64,000 nucleotides of DNA, taken from NCBI RefSeq assembly GCF_016429255.1, contig NZ_JAELUG010000007.1, forward strand, positions 31,597-95,596, in the 5' to 3' direction. The notes below the pieces were generated by a model that ran no database searches, had not been told where the DNA came from, and was given only the letters and a program-made list of their open reading frames with translations. Shown piece after piece: positions 36,111 to 43,833 of this stretch (the first letter of the stretch is position 1; every line of letters starts with the position of its first letter). A program made the position numbers and the translations under genes. The DNA comes from Rhizobium sp. ASV8 (GTDB taxonomy: Bacteria; Pseudomonadota; Alphaproteobacteria; Rhizobiales; Rhizobiaceae).

Positions 36111-36157
36111 CTTGATCTATTGCAGTCAGGAGCCCTGCCTTGATGATTGATGCAAGG

Positions 36158-36190
36158 GGCCGCGACCCTTGGATCGACGGGGTTGCGGCC
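36158..36190 (-). terminator. Probable hairpin downstream of the DoxX gene
   Basis: GGCCGCGACCC (36158-36168) and GGGTTGCGGCC (36180-36190) form an eleven-base stem with one mismatch and an 11-base loop, starting 21 bases after the DoxX stop. Only a weak CCTT follows, so it may terminate poorly or protect mRNA. Confidence 0.55.
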
Positions 36191-36210
36191 GGCATGCATG
36201 GGATCCTCTG

Positions 36211-36642
36211 TCAGGAATTGAGCACCAGCTTGGGATCCGCGGTCGACGCGGCTCGGCGCAGGCGGCGATTGTCGAGGGCAAATGCGCCGGCTCCGAAATA
36301 GGCGATCTGCAGCAGGCCGCCGGCCATCATGATGTTTTTCAGGAAGTGGATCATCTGGTTCTGGTCGGCAAAGTTGCTATGGAAGAATGCGGCGGTTGCC
36401 AAAGCAAACAAGGCCATAATCGCGGCAACGGGTTTCACCCGATACCCTAGAACCAGGAGCAGTCCGCCGCCGAGCTCGACCGCAATCGAGCAGAGATAGG
36501 CAAGCGGTGGTATCGGCAGGCCCACCGCCTGGATCAAGGCAATGGTTGGTCCATAAGCGGCAATTTTGCCAAGGCCGCTCATCATGAAGGGAAGGCCGAT
36601 CATAAGGCGGCCGAGCAGTGGGAGAACGCGTATATTTTCCAT
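36211..36642 (-). CDS. DoxX family membrane protein
   Basis: The 143-residue protein has four transmembrane helices and the DoxX pattern: an N-terminal LLGRLMIGLPFMMSGLGKI, a central PLAYLCSIAVELGGGLLLVLGY with the conserved Glu, and HFLKNIMMAGGLLQIA. Members are subunits of oxidoreductase or oxidative-stress membrane complexes and are often co-encoded with pirins, as here. The start follows AAGGAGATATATC. The gene lies 60 bases downstream of the pirin gene. Confidence 0.9.
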   Translation of the reverse strand: MENIRVLPLLGRLMIGLPFMMSGLGKIAAYGPTIALIQAVGLPIPPLAYLCSIAVELGGGLLLVLGYRVKPVAAIMALFALATAAFFHSNFADQNQMIHFLKNIMMAGGLLQIAYFGAGAFALDNRRLRRAASTADPKLVLNS

Positions 36643-36702
36643 GATATATCTCCTTCGTTCCAATGGGATTGGATGATTCCGATGGGTTGATGTGGGTTGT
36701 CT

Positions 36703-37401
36703 TCAGGCCGCGTCGACGAGGATGAATTCCGCGTCCTCGGTGGCTTCGATCGTCAGATTGTTCTCGGCTATGGCTGCGATGCCATCCCCCGCGACAACCC
36801 GTTGGCCGTTCACTGTGACGGCGCCTTGCGAAGGGGCAAGATAGGCATTGCGGGATGGATGGAGGTGATATTTGACGACCTGCCCGGAAAGAAGCGTTGC
36901 GGCCAGGACCCGTGCATCGGCGCCGATCGACAGTGCCTCGTCATCACCGACGATCCCGCTTGCCAGCGTGACGAGGCGGCCAGCCCGTTCACGCTTGGGG
37001 AAGCGCTTTGTGCCCCAACGCGGGGCGCCTCCCGTTCGCCGGGGGCGCAACCAGATCTGAAAGAGTTTGAGCGGTTCGTCGCCGTCGTTGCGCTCCGCAT
37101 GCATTATCCCTGTTCCGGCGCTCATCACCTGAACGTCGCCCGCTTCCGTGCGCCCGAGATTGCCGACGCTATCTTCGTGTGTGACCGCACCTTCGCGAAC
37201 ATAGGTAATGATCTCCGTGTCGGAATGTGGATGCAGTCCAAATCCTCTGCCGGGCGCGATTTCGTCGTCGTTCCAGACAATCAGGGCGCCAAGCGAATGA
37301 TTGGCGGCATTGCCGTTGTGCGACACGATGAAATGGTGCCGGGCCTTCAGCCAGCCGCGGTCGGCGCCGTCCAATGTGTGACGTGGTCTGAGTTGCAACA
37401 T
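36703..37401 (-). CDS. Pirin family protein (YhhW-like)
   Basis: The 232-residue protein is a bicupin. The N-terminal cupin has GFGLHPHSDTEIITYVREGAVTHEDS with metal-binding His residues, followed by VMSAGTGIMHAERN. The second cupin (residues 140-232) has lost the metal ligands, as usual in the YhhW/quercetinase subgroup. In vitro members cleave quercetin-like flavonols; in vivo roles are stress-linked. The start at 37401 follows AGGAGACGAAC. It lies between a LysR gene and a DoxX gene on the same strand, 126 bases after the LysR stop. Confidence 0.92.
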   Translation of the reverse strand: MLQLRPRHTLDGADRGWLKARHHFIVSHNGNAANHSLGALIVWNDDEIAPGRGFGLHPHSDTEIITYVREGAVTHEDSVGNLGRTEAGDVQVMSAGTGIMHAERNDGDEPLKLFQIWLRPRRTGGAPRWGTKRFPKRERAGRLVTLASGIVGDDEALSIGADARVLAATLLSGQVVKYHLHPSRNAYLAPSQGAVTVNGQRVVAGDGIAAIAENNLTIEATEDAEFILVDAA

Positions 37402-37527
37402 GTTCGTCTCCTGAAGCCATATGGTCCGTTGTGACCACTGCTTAGGAGCGACAATGCCGCGTTTCATTGATGTTGATAATCTACCAGTTCTGTAACCGAT
37501 CGTTCCATTGGTAGAACAGTCGCGGCA

Positions 37528-38427
37528 TTAGTCAACGGCGCCTTTCAGGACGTCGCTCATGAAATCTACGACCGCACGCACGCCAGGTAGCATTCCTCGG
37601 CGTGACGTGAAGATGATGTGCAAGATTCCGTCGGTCCCGGACCAATCCGGCAATACGCGCATAAGCCGTCCGCGCGCAAGTTCGACCTCGCAATTGGCAA
37701 GGGGAAGAAGAGCAATGCCAAGCCCCGCGCAAGCGGCGCCAAGAAGCAGGTCGAAGCCTCCGGTCGCCAGTCTTGGCTCGAAGTTGACGGTGTTGGAATC
37801 GCCGCTGGTGTTGGTCAGGTTCCATGTGCAGATGCCGGCATATTCTTGCTGGCTCAGCAGCGGCATCCCTGCCAGGTCGGCGAGATCTTCCAATGGACCG
37901 TGTTGTTCCATGAAATCGGGGGAGGCGACGAGTGCGCGGCGGCTCAGGCCGATCTTCCTGACCTGCAGATCGGCATCCGTATCCAGACGCTCACGCACGC
38001 GAATGGCAACATCCACCCCATCATGAACAAGGTCGATACGGCGATCGGTTACAGTGACCAGCATGCGCAATTTGGGATATCTGGTAAGGAACGCCGGAAG
38101 CTCAGCGGCAATAAGATGCTGAAGGCCAAGCGGACAACTCACTCGAACGAGGCCTCTCGGTTCCGAGTGGGTGCGCAGGGCGGTGTCTTCGATTGCTTCG
38201 CTTTCGATCAGGGCGGCTCGGGCATGTTCGTAGACCTGGCGCCCCACCTCGGTGAGCACCAGATGTCGCGTGCTGCGCTCCAGCAGCCGCACGCCAAGAT
38301 GTTCCTCGAGGATTGTGATACGGCGGCTCAGCCTTGATTTCGGCAATCGAAGACTTCGGGCCGCAGCGGAGAAGCCACCATGATCCACCACGGCGGCGAA
38401 GAAGCGCAGGTCGTTCAGATCAAGCAT
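37528..38427 (-). CDS. LysR-type transcriptional regulator
   Basis: The 299-residue product has the N-terminal HTH FFAAVVDHGGFSAAARSLRLPKSRLSRRITILEEHLGVRLL and a PBP2-type effector domain with VRVSCPLGLQHLIAAELPAFLTRYP. It is of the DmlR/PA-type group frequently linked to pirin and quinone-reductase genes. It is transcribed in the same direction as the pirin and DoxX genes, and the NTF2-like gene ends 11 bases upstream of its start, so a four-gene unit is likely. Confidence 0.9.
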   Translation of the reverse strand: MLDLNDLRFFAAVVDHGGFSAAARSLRLPKSRLSRRITILEEHLGVRLLERSTRHLVLTEVGRQVYEHARAALIESEAIEDTALRTHSEPRGLVRVSCPLGLQHLIAAELPAFLTRYPKLRMLVTVTDRRIDLVHDGVDVAIRVRERLDTDADLQVRKIGLSRRALVASPDFMEQHGPLEDLADLAGMPLLSQQEYAGICTWNLTNTSGDSNTVNFEPRLATGGFDLLLGAACAGLGIALLPLANCEVELARGRLMRVLPDWSGTDGILHIIFTSRRGMLPGVRAVVDFMSDVLKGAVD

Positions 38428-38438
38428 CGGTCACCGCG

Positions 38439-38924
38439 CTAGCCGCCGGTCAGGGGGCGGTTTTCGATCCAGTCCACCATTAGCTTGCGCTGCTCGAAAT
38501 ACCAACGACCCTCCACCTTCACAAAGCGATCGAGGTATCTGATGGACGCAATCATCAGGCTTCGCTTGTCGCCAGCGACCGCGACATGGTGGGCTAGACA
38601 ATAGGTGATCCCCGTTGCCGAAGACGGCCCCCATGTCACCGTGCTCTGGCCGTTGAAATGGGTCGTTGCTTCATAGGCATTCAAGGCATCGAACACGGGC
38701 CGAAGGCCCTCGCGGTCACGAATCTGCTGCGTTGGAACAGGGTTTTGGCTGTCCATGAAAACAAGAAATTCGGTATCCGGTGTGAACAGAGCCATTTGAC
38801 CTTCGGCGTCGCGTCGGTCGGCGCAATGGGCATAGGCGTCAACAAGCTCGCGAATGGCGAGCCGATCGCCGATTTCCAGCGGGGTAATCGCATCATGATT
38901 GGATCGCTGCACGGAATGGGGCAT
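38439..38924 (-). CDS. SnoaL/NTF2-like protein
   Basis: The 161-residue protein starts at ATG 38924 behind GAGGACAGCTT. It has the NTF2 cone-fold signature: helix ITPLEIGDRLAIRELVDAYAHCADRRDAEG, then QMALFTPDTEFLVFM, the strand TGITYCLAHHVAVAGDK and IRYLDRFVKVEGRWYFEQRKLMVDW. Such domains act as isomerases or dehydratases, or only bind small molecules; Tyr/Asp/His residues in the pocket cannot settle which. It is the first gene of the LysR-pirin-DoxX unit. Confidence 0.85.
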   Translation of the reverse strand: MPHSVQRSNHDAITPLEIGDRLAIRELVDAYAHCADRRDAEGQMALFTPDTEFLVFMDSQNPVPTQQIRDREGLRPVFDALNAYEATTHFNGQSTVTWGPSSATGITYCLAHHVAVAGDKRSLMIASIRYLDRFVKVEGRWYFEQRKLMVDWIENRPLTGG

Positions 38925-39101
38925 AAGCTGTCCTCGGTTGGCGCTCGCACAAGACTTTAATATATGGTCTCGGCAGTCCCCGAAAGCCTTCTCGCTGGTT
39001 GTTCCTCGGTGCAGTACACCGAAGCAATCTCTGCTCATATGATCGAGAGCCATGACTGGCAGCGCCGCCAAGTCCGGCGGGTGGAGCGGGAATTGCAAAC
39101 T

Positions 39102-39230
39102 TGTGATTATGAATCGGCAAATGACCCCATCAACACGATGTATTACATAGAATTATTGTCGGTATCGGCGCGGAGCTCCAGGGCTGATTTGCAGCCCAGA
39201 ATGATGGCAACCCGGTAACGGGAGCCATCA
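39102..39230 (+). repeat. Dispersed repeat, copy 3 (first module only) plus GNRA hairpin
   Basis: This copy has TTGTGATT (39102-39109), CAAATGACCC, then TTATTGT and GCTGATTT at the same spacing as copy 1 (68 bases from GACCC to TGATTT, 49 of 68 identical by eye). It then has its own hairpin: GATGGC (39204) AA CCCG GTAA CGGG A GCCATC (ending 39230), a four-base stem on a GTAA tetraloop stacked on a six-base stem. The downstream small gene of copies 1 and 2 is absent. Confidence 0.7.
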
Positions 39231-39421
39231 AACCGTCAGCTCATGGTGGGAACGGGACGAGATGTGATCATTGAATGGGTGGTATAATCGCCTAAAAAAC
39301 CTCCTGGCTTGCGCAAGACGACCTTCAATTGTGATGGTCATGAACGCCCGTTTATCGAATGCGAGATTACAGGGGCAGGACCGTGAAAAATGGCGTCGAC
39401 GATGGCCGCTTGCTCATCCTC

Positions 39422-39832
39422 CTATTCACATGAGGCCGAGCCAATATGGCACGTTCTCGGACCGTGGTTGGACAAAGGAATACTGACCGAGACGCCGAAA
39501 GCGCCTGCAAAGCAGCTTCCAATATTGTGTTCAAAGAGGTGGTAGAGGGGTGAAGGCTCATAAGCCTCTTTCCGATGGTCACACTGCCAGTGGACATCTT
39601 TCTCGTCGTAGGGATAGTTCGTTTTGCCTGGTAGGTCGGCCTGCCAAATGCGAAAGTCTCGTGGATGCGCAGGACGACTTTCTATCGCATATGGACTAGC
39701 CCGCGATACATCGAGAACGGCCACTTCCGAAACAGGCGCGTCCATCATGACCAAGCGTGTGTTGCGATCAGGATGGGCTTCCGCGAAAGCAAAGGCGACC
39801 ATACTGCCGATATCGTGGCCGACGAGGGTGGA
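39422..39832 (-). pseudogene. Alpha/beta hydrolase fragment
   Basis: From about 39832 the minus strand encodes STLVGHDIGSMVAFAFAEAH and PDRNTRLVMMDAP, the nucleophile elbow (GHDIG with Asp in the nucleophile position) and following strand of epoxide-hydrolase/haloalkane-dehalogenase-like enzymes. The oxyanion/HGxP part upstream is missing because the sequence switches to an AraC gene on the other strand. The downstream portion becomes unlike the family after about 60 residues. The gene is dead. Confidence 0.65.
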
Positions 39833-40576
39833 GCGGTATTTTCGGTCCTTCTGCAATTTCGCGAGCAAACCAGTCGAGAGCCGTTCCTTGACGAGAAATA
39901 TGTCCACCGCGGCTCATATGCAGCCCGCACAAGCAGCATTGTCAACCATCTCGAAAAGCCCCAGGCCAACCTGCTGAGCCCTTTCGACAATTTGATGTTT
40001 ACCGTTCCGCAGATTGCTCTGGACGAGATCGCCGATTAACGCAGCGTGGCAAGGATCAATCAGCTCTATTGCCCGCCAGGCGGTATTTTTGACGAGACGG
40101 TGTGGCATCTGGGAAATGCGCTGCTTCCGGCCCTGGAGCGCCCTCAGGAGATCGGGCCACTTTATGCCCAACAGCTCATGCTTGCCGTCAATACCTATTT
40201 TGCGCAGGCTTTCGGCAGCTTGACCCTTGCGAAGGACAAAATTCGAACCCTTGCGCCGTGGCAGTTACGGCGCGCGACCGAGGCTATGACCTCGCTCTCT
40301 GACGACGATCTCTCTCTAAAAGTACTTGCGTCTCACTGTGGACTTTCCGTGAGCTACTTCGTGCGCGCATTCAAGAGTACGACCGGGGACTCGCCGCATC
40401 GCTGGATCTTGCGGCACCGTACTGAGTGCTCCAAGGCGATGCTTGCGCATGGCGGTGCAACCTTCGTGGAAATAGCCATCGGCTGCGGTTTCGCCGGTCA
40501 AAGCCACTTTACCCGCATCTTCAAGTCTTTCGTCGGCGTCACGCCGGCTGCATGGAGACGGTCGGTCAAATCATGA
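39833..40576 (+). pseudogene. AraC-family regulator with 5' truncation and a nonsense codon
   Basis: From 39833 the frame reads AVFSVLLQFREQTSREPFLD, then SPFDNLMFTVPQIALDEIAD, a TAA at 40037-40039, and continues in frame as VARINQLYCPPGGIFDETVW through an intact C-terminal HTH pair (LKVLASHCGLSVSYFVRAFKS and FVEIAIGCGFAGQSHFTRIFKSFVG) to a TGA at 40576. A full AraC protein of this group has about 300 residues; the first 50 or so are missing. A GTG at 40046 could still make a 176-residue DNA-binding fragment, so residual function is not excluded. Confidence 0.75.
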
Positions 40577-40819
40577 GCAGGTAGGTCGAGCACTCACTAT
40601 CGCCGATGCTCTCAAACCAAATGCATTTGTGGCGAAGCTCTGCGCGCGCGTTCGTGGTCAGTCGCTAGTCAGATTTCTGTTCCGATCTCAATGTTATTCC
40701 ACGCGGTCTCGATAGACTAGTCTCGGGTTTCAATCCCATCGGGAGCTGCCAGTTGCCGCTTTCGTCGGAAAGCTCGCTGGCGCAACCGAACGATGGATCG
40801 CAAGGTCATGTTAAAAGGC

Positions 40820-40970
40820 TTAGGCTTTGGACAGTTGTCTGATCGATAAAGCGATAGCGGCGGTGGTGACGACAGCGAGACCGGTTCTTGCGGTTTTTTG
40901 ACACGGAGTGCGATCTCTCGAATGTACTTGAACTCCGAGAAACAACATTCGATCGAGGGCCATTATGCTT
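40820..40970 (-). pseudogene. IS5-like transposase C-terminal relic
   Basis: The minus strand reads IECCFSEFKYIREIALRVKK and, after a frame change, TGLAVVTTAAIALSIRQLSK with a TAA at 40820. The pattern IExxFxxxKxxRxIAxRxxK is the end of IS4/IS5-type DDE transposases, containing the catalytic Glu and the YREK-like helix. Inverted repeats were not found, so only a fragment remains. Confidence 0.45.
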
Positions 40971-41089
40971 AGAAATGCCCGTTGAGTGAATGCCTCCGCG
41001 TGCGGGAGGGGTCGTTGCTAATGGGATCGCGGCTCAATCGTCTACTATGGCAGCGCGCAGCTTGACAGTATTGCAGCACTTTTAGTCTG

Positions 41090-41953
41090 CTACCGCGAGG
41101 CGTGTTGCTGCAGGTATTTTAGTCGTTGCAGTACTTTCGTACAACGGCGTGAAAGGGGTGCTTCATGACCGCCTGGGAGATCCACAAGCATGTCACCTGA
41201 GCCGGCGGGTCGAAGTCCGACTACGCGAGCTCCGTTTACCAGCCAAGATCGATGCGTTCGTTCGAACCCACATGGGATCAATCGCTCCGCATAGGAGGAT
41301 AGCGTTCCACGGACGAGCGGCCGCCGTCCATCTTCGAGCAGCACTTCGACGTAATTGCCGGCGGCACGCAGAGCCAATACCGCTCTTAGGGGAATCCGTA
41401 CGGCTTGACCCCTTACACGGATGTCGAACATTGCCTCACGTTCGAGCTGCAGAGCCGCTTCGCGCATAGGGTTCTGCCAACGCGAGTAGAAGATGTTTAG
41501 TAAAGTTGCGATGAGCAGATATGTCAGGGCATCCTTGCGATATTCATAAAAGCAATCATTTGGTTCAAAATGATAATGGACCCCCATCATCCCGAAGATG
41601 GTCATTCTCATTGCCACCATTGTGACGACATGCTGCGCCGAAAAGCAGAGACTGGCGAACCCGTGGATGAAAACCATCGATAGCCATGGCCTCCGACCAA
41701 ACCTTGCGTGCCTCAGAGCAAATGTAACAATCCAAAGCGCGCCCAAAATCGAGACACCGCTCGTCGCCTCGGTTACGCTTGGCATCCATAGTCCCAGGTC
41801 TGGGCCATGGCGGAGTGAGTTGTGGGCAAGAGTGAATATGTTCGAAAGATCGACTGTAGCTACGCCAGCTGCGACTGTCGCGAACGTGGCCGCATCCAGG
41901 CCAAACCGTCCGGATCCCGTCACGTTGAAATCGCCACTCGTCCCAACACTCAT
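41090..41953 (-). CDS. LytTR-domain regulator with membrane N-terminus
   Basis: The 287-residue protein starts MSVGTSGDFNVTGSG. The first 170 residues contain about four hydrophobic helices (AATFATVAAGVATVDLSN, TSGVSILGALWIVTFAL, LSMVFIHGFASLCFSA, ALTYLLIATLLNIF). The C-terminal 100 residues are a LytTR DNA-binding domain (AVRIPLRAVLALRAAGNYVEV and HRSWLVNGARVVGLRPAG). Membrane-anchored LytTR proteins act without a separate sensor kinase. It is divergent from a DUF2306 membrane protein gene, the usual partner of such regulators. Confidence 0.88.
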   Translation of the reverse strand: MSVGTSGDFNVTGSGRFGLDAATFATVAAGVATVDLSNIFTLAHNSLRHGPDLGLWMPSVTEATSGVSILGALWIVTFALRHARFGRRPWLSMVFIHGFASLCFSAQHVVTMVAMRMTIFGMMGVHYHFEPNDCFYEYRKDALTYLLIATLLNIFYSRWQNPMREAALQLEREAMFDIRVRGQAVRIPLRAVLALRAAGNYVEVLLEDGRRPLVRGTLSSYAERLIPCGFERTHRSWLVNGARVVGLRPAGSGDMLVDLPGGHEAPLSRRCTKVLQRLKYLQQHASR

Positions 41954-42094
41954 TTTTTCGACCCTTTTGCCTCGCCGGTCGTACCTCAAATCTTGTCGAT
42001 GAGGGAGGCTCGATCATAGTGTGGTTTAGCCGATGGGAAAATACCCATCGTAAGAGAAGCATTGAACGAGCCAAAGCTGCAAGGCAGGAACCAT

Positions 42095-42742
42095 ATGAGA
42101 GAGAATTACCTCCCTGCGATCGCACGGGGCATCATGGTCATGCTTGCGATAGCTGTGGCCGCATATTCGTCGCGATATTATGGCGTGCTCGATAACGCAT
42201 GGTACGGTATCGATCCGAAAATAAAGGCGGTCATATTGCAAGCGCCGCTGCCTGCGCTTTTGCACATGCTGATTGCCCCTGTTGCTTTGGCCTTAGGTCC
42301 GTTCCAGTTTTATCCGGGATTGCGGATGCGTCATCCGAAACTGCACCGCTGGTCGGGCCGAGTTTATGTCGTGGCGTGCATTGTAGCCGGAGTTGGAGCG
42401 TTGGCCACAGCACCATTTGCGTCAGGTGGGTCGAGAGCTGGCCTCGGATTTGGACTTCTTGCCGTATTGTGGCTCGGCACGACTGCTGCCGCCTGGATAT
42501 TAGCCGTCCGGCGAAGCTTTGTGCGGCACCGGCTGCTTATGCGGTTCAGCTATGCGATGACCTTTGCAGCCGTCGTCCTTCGCGTTCAGATCCCGATCGG
42601 CTTCGCGCTAGGCTATGAGAGCTATTCGAGCATGTCTCCGGTGCTTGCGTTTTCGTCCTGGATACCCAACGTCGTGATCGTCGCTCTGTATTCGACATGG
42701 CAATCCTGGCGCCATTCTCGGTCAGGTGAAAACCGATTGTGA
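42095..42742 (+). CDS. DUF2306 membrane protein
   Basis: The 215-residue protein starts at ATG 42095 after CAGGAACCAT. Six hydrophobic helices are visible. The loop GPFQFYPGLRMRHPKLHRWSGRVYVV is the DUF2306 signature with conserved His residues, followed by FVRHRLLMRFSYAMTFAAVVLR. Function is unknown; the His-bearing helices resemble heme-binding membrane proteins. It is paired with the divergent LytTR regulator across 141 bases and likely under its control. Repeat copy 2 begins at its stop codon. Confidence 0.85.
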   Translation: MRENYLPAIARGIMVMLAIAVAAYSSRYYGVLDNAWYGIDPKIKAVILQAPLPALLHMLIAPVALALGPFQFYPGLRMRHPKLHRWSGRVYVVACIVAGVGALATAPFASGGSRAGLGFGLLAVLWLGTTAAAWILAVRRSFVRHRLLMRFSYAMTFAAVVLRVQIPIGFALGYESYSSMSPVLAFSSWIPNVVIVALYSTWQSWRHSRSGENRL

Positions 42743-43231
42743 TTTTGCATCGCCAAATGACCCGTCAACATCGGGAGTTGCGACGAGCTGTTGCAGATCT
42801 CGGTACGGAAACCCCAACGCCGATTCAAAAAGTGCCAACACCGGCTCCTTGAGTTGGCACTCTCCGCCCAAAAATGCGCCCCAAAATAGTCCGTTGACCG
42901 GATATGGCCGCAAACCCACACAGTTGGTCGATGGCATGGCCCAGAAGCAAACCTCCACTCGGACGCTAACAATCCGGGGAAGGAAAATGTAATCATGGAT
43001 CATCTCCGTTTTGGCGATTGAAGTGCTTGCCGCAGACGATGTGAAGGCCGCCACGAGTGAAGCAATGAAGGTGTTTCTGAGGGATTCCGAGGTTAAGATC
43101 GATGAGTCTTCGATGCAGCCGAAACAAGTCCACTTCGGATCAACGAAGGCGACGGATACTACCTTCGACGGTTCGAACGAGGACGGCCCGCAGAATTTCG
43201 CGATGACATGGTTGCCATTGCCAAAGGCCGT
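42737..43231 (+). repeat. Dispersed repeat, copy 2 (full length)
   Basis: This copy pairs with 25478-25972 in direct orientation, with a net seven-base length difference between hairpin and end. It starts inside the last codons of the DUF2306 gene, contains the hairpin arms GTGCCAAC (42832-42839) and GTTGGCAC (42853-42860), and ends just before a vapB remnant. Confidence 0.8.
42987..43231 (+). pseudogene. Small duplicated gene, copy 2, stop at codon 2
   Basis: The ATG at 42987 is followed directly by TAA where copy 1 has AAA. The rest stays in frame and reads IISVLAIEVLAADDVKAATS, then SSMQPKQVHFGSTKATDTTF and further, without the TAG that breaks copy 1. The two copies are therefore broken by different single-base changes. 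After 43231 the sequence is unrelated to copy 1. Confidence 0.6.
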
Positions 43232-43296
43232 CACCCCGCCGGATGACGTGAAACATGTTGACATCGGTGAGTCGGACGCACGAGGATTAGCACCCC

Positions 43297-43399
43297 TGCC
43301 GGCGAAGGTTGGGACAGCTGGTTCGAAGGCGAAGCCCCGTCACCGGATTTTGTGAACGAGCGTTATCAGCCACCCGCGCAGGAGCGCGAGGCGTGTTGA
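43297..43399 (+). pseudogene. VapB antitoxin 3' remnant
   Basis: The frame GEGWDSWFEGEAPSPDFVNE followed by RYQPPAQEREAC and TGA is the C-terminal toxin-wrapping tail of a VapB antitoxin (typical WDxWFDGxxxSPDFMxxRxQPxxQERE). The DNA-binding N-terminal half is missing, replaced by repeat copy 2. Its TGA overlaps the original ATG of the toxin gene (TGATG). Confidence 0.75.
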
Positions 43400-43410
43400 T
43401 GCTCAAATAG

Positions 43411-43809
43411 ATGCTGGACACCAACATCTGCATATTCACGATAGAAAATCGCCCGCAGAAGGTGCGTGATGCTCTTCGCCGCGACGCCGGTCCGTTGCGT
43501 ATCAGCTCCGTCACTCTGATGGAATTGATATATGGTGCGGACAAGTCCGCTATTCCCGAAAGGAATCTACCTGTTGTGGAAGGCTTTGCTGTGCGCCTCG
43601 ATGTACTCGATTATGGACAGACGGCAGCGAAGGACACCGGTCAGTTTCGCGCGGAACTTGCGCGCAGCGGATTTCCGATCGGGCCATTCGAACAGTTGAT
43701 TGCCGGTCACGCGCGCTCGAGGGGATTGATACTGGTCACAAATAACCGGCGCGTGTTTGAGCACACGCCCGGACTGCGCATTGAGGATTGGGCCACTCAG
43801 GTGCCTTGA
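43411..43809 (+). CDS. vapC: VapC PIN-domain toxin, probably degenerate
   Basis: The 132-residue PIN protein begins MLDTNICIFTIENRP. Asp3 and Glu38 (VTLMELIYG) are in place. The third acidic position is Glu94 (IGPFEQLIAGHA) where Asp is usual, and the REF motif is RVF, losing an acidic residue. Normal relatives start MLKYMLDTN; here the codon before the internal Met is TAG (43408), so the original start at 43399 gives only three codons and translation must restart at 43411. With the antitoxin truncated, an inactive toxin is expected. Confidence 0.8.
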   Translation: MLDTNICIFTIENRPQKVRDALRRDAGPLRISSVTLMELIYGADKSAIPERNLPVVEGFAVRLDVLDYGQTAAKDTGQFRAELARSGFPIGPFEQLIAGHARSRGLILVTNNRRVFEHTPGLRIEDWATQVP

Positions 43810-43833
43810 GCACGCGATTTGGCACGAGTTAGC

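Noticed and set aside
35516..36115. Plus-strand frame of 199 codons
   Set aside because: No ribosome site, unusual composition, and it overlaps a more convincing NTF2-like relic on the other strand.
40725..40765. GGGTTTCAATCCCATCGGGAGCTGCCA looks like a tRNA T-arm and 3' end
   Set aside because: No matching acceptor or anticodon arm lies upstream; at most a tRNA scrap, not a gene or a proven attachment site.
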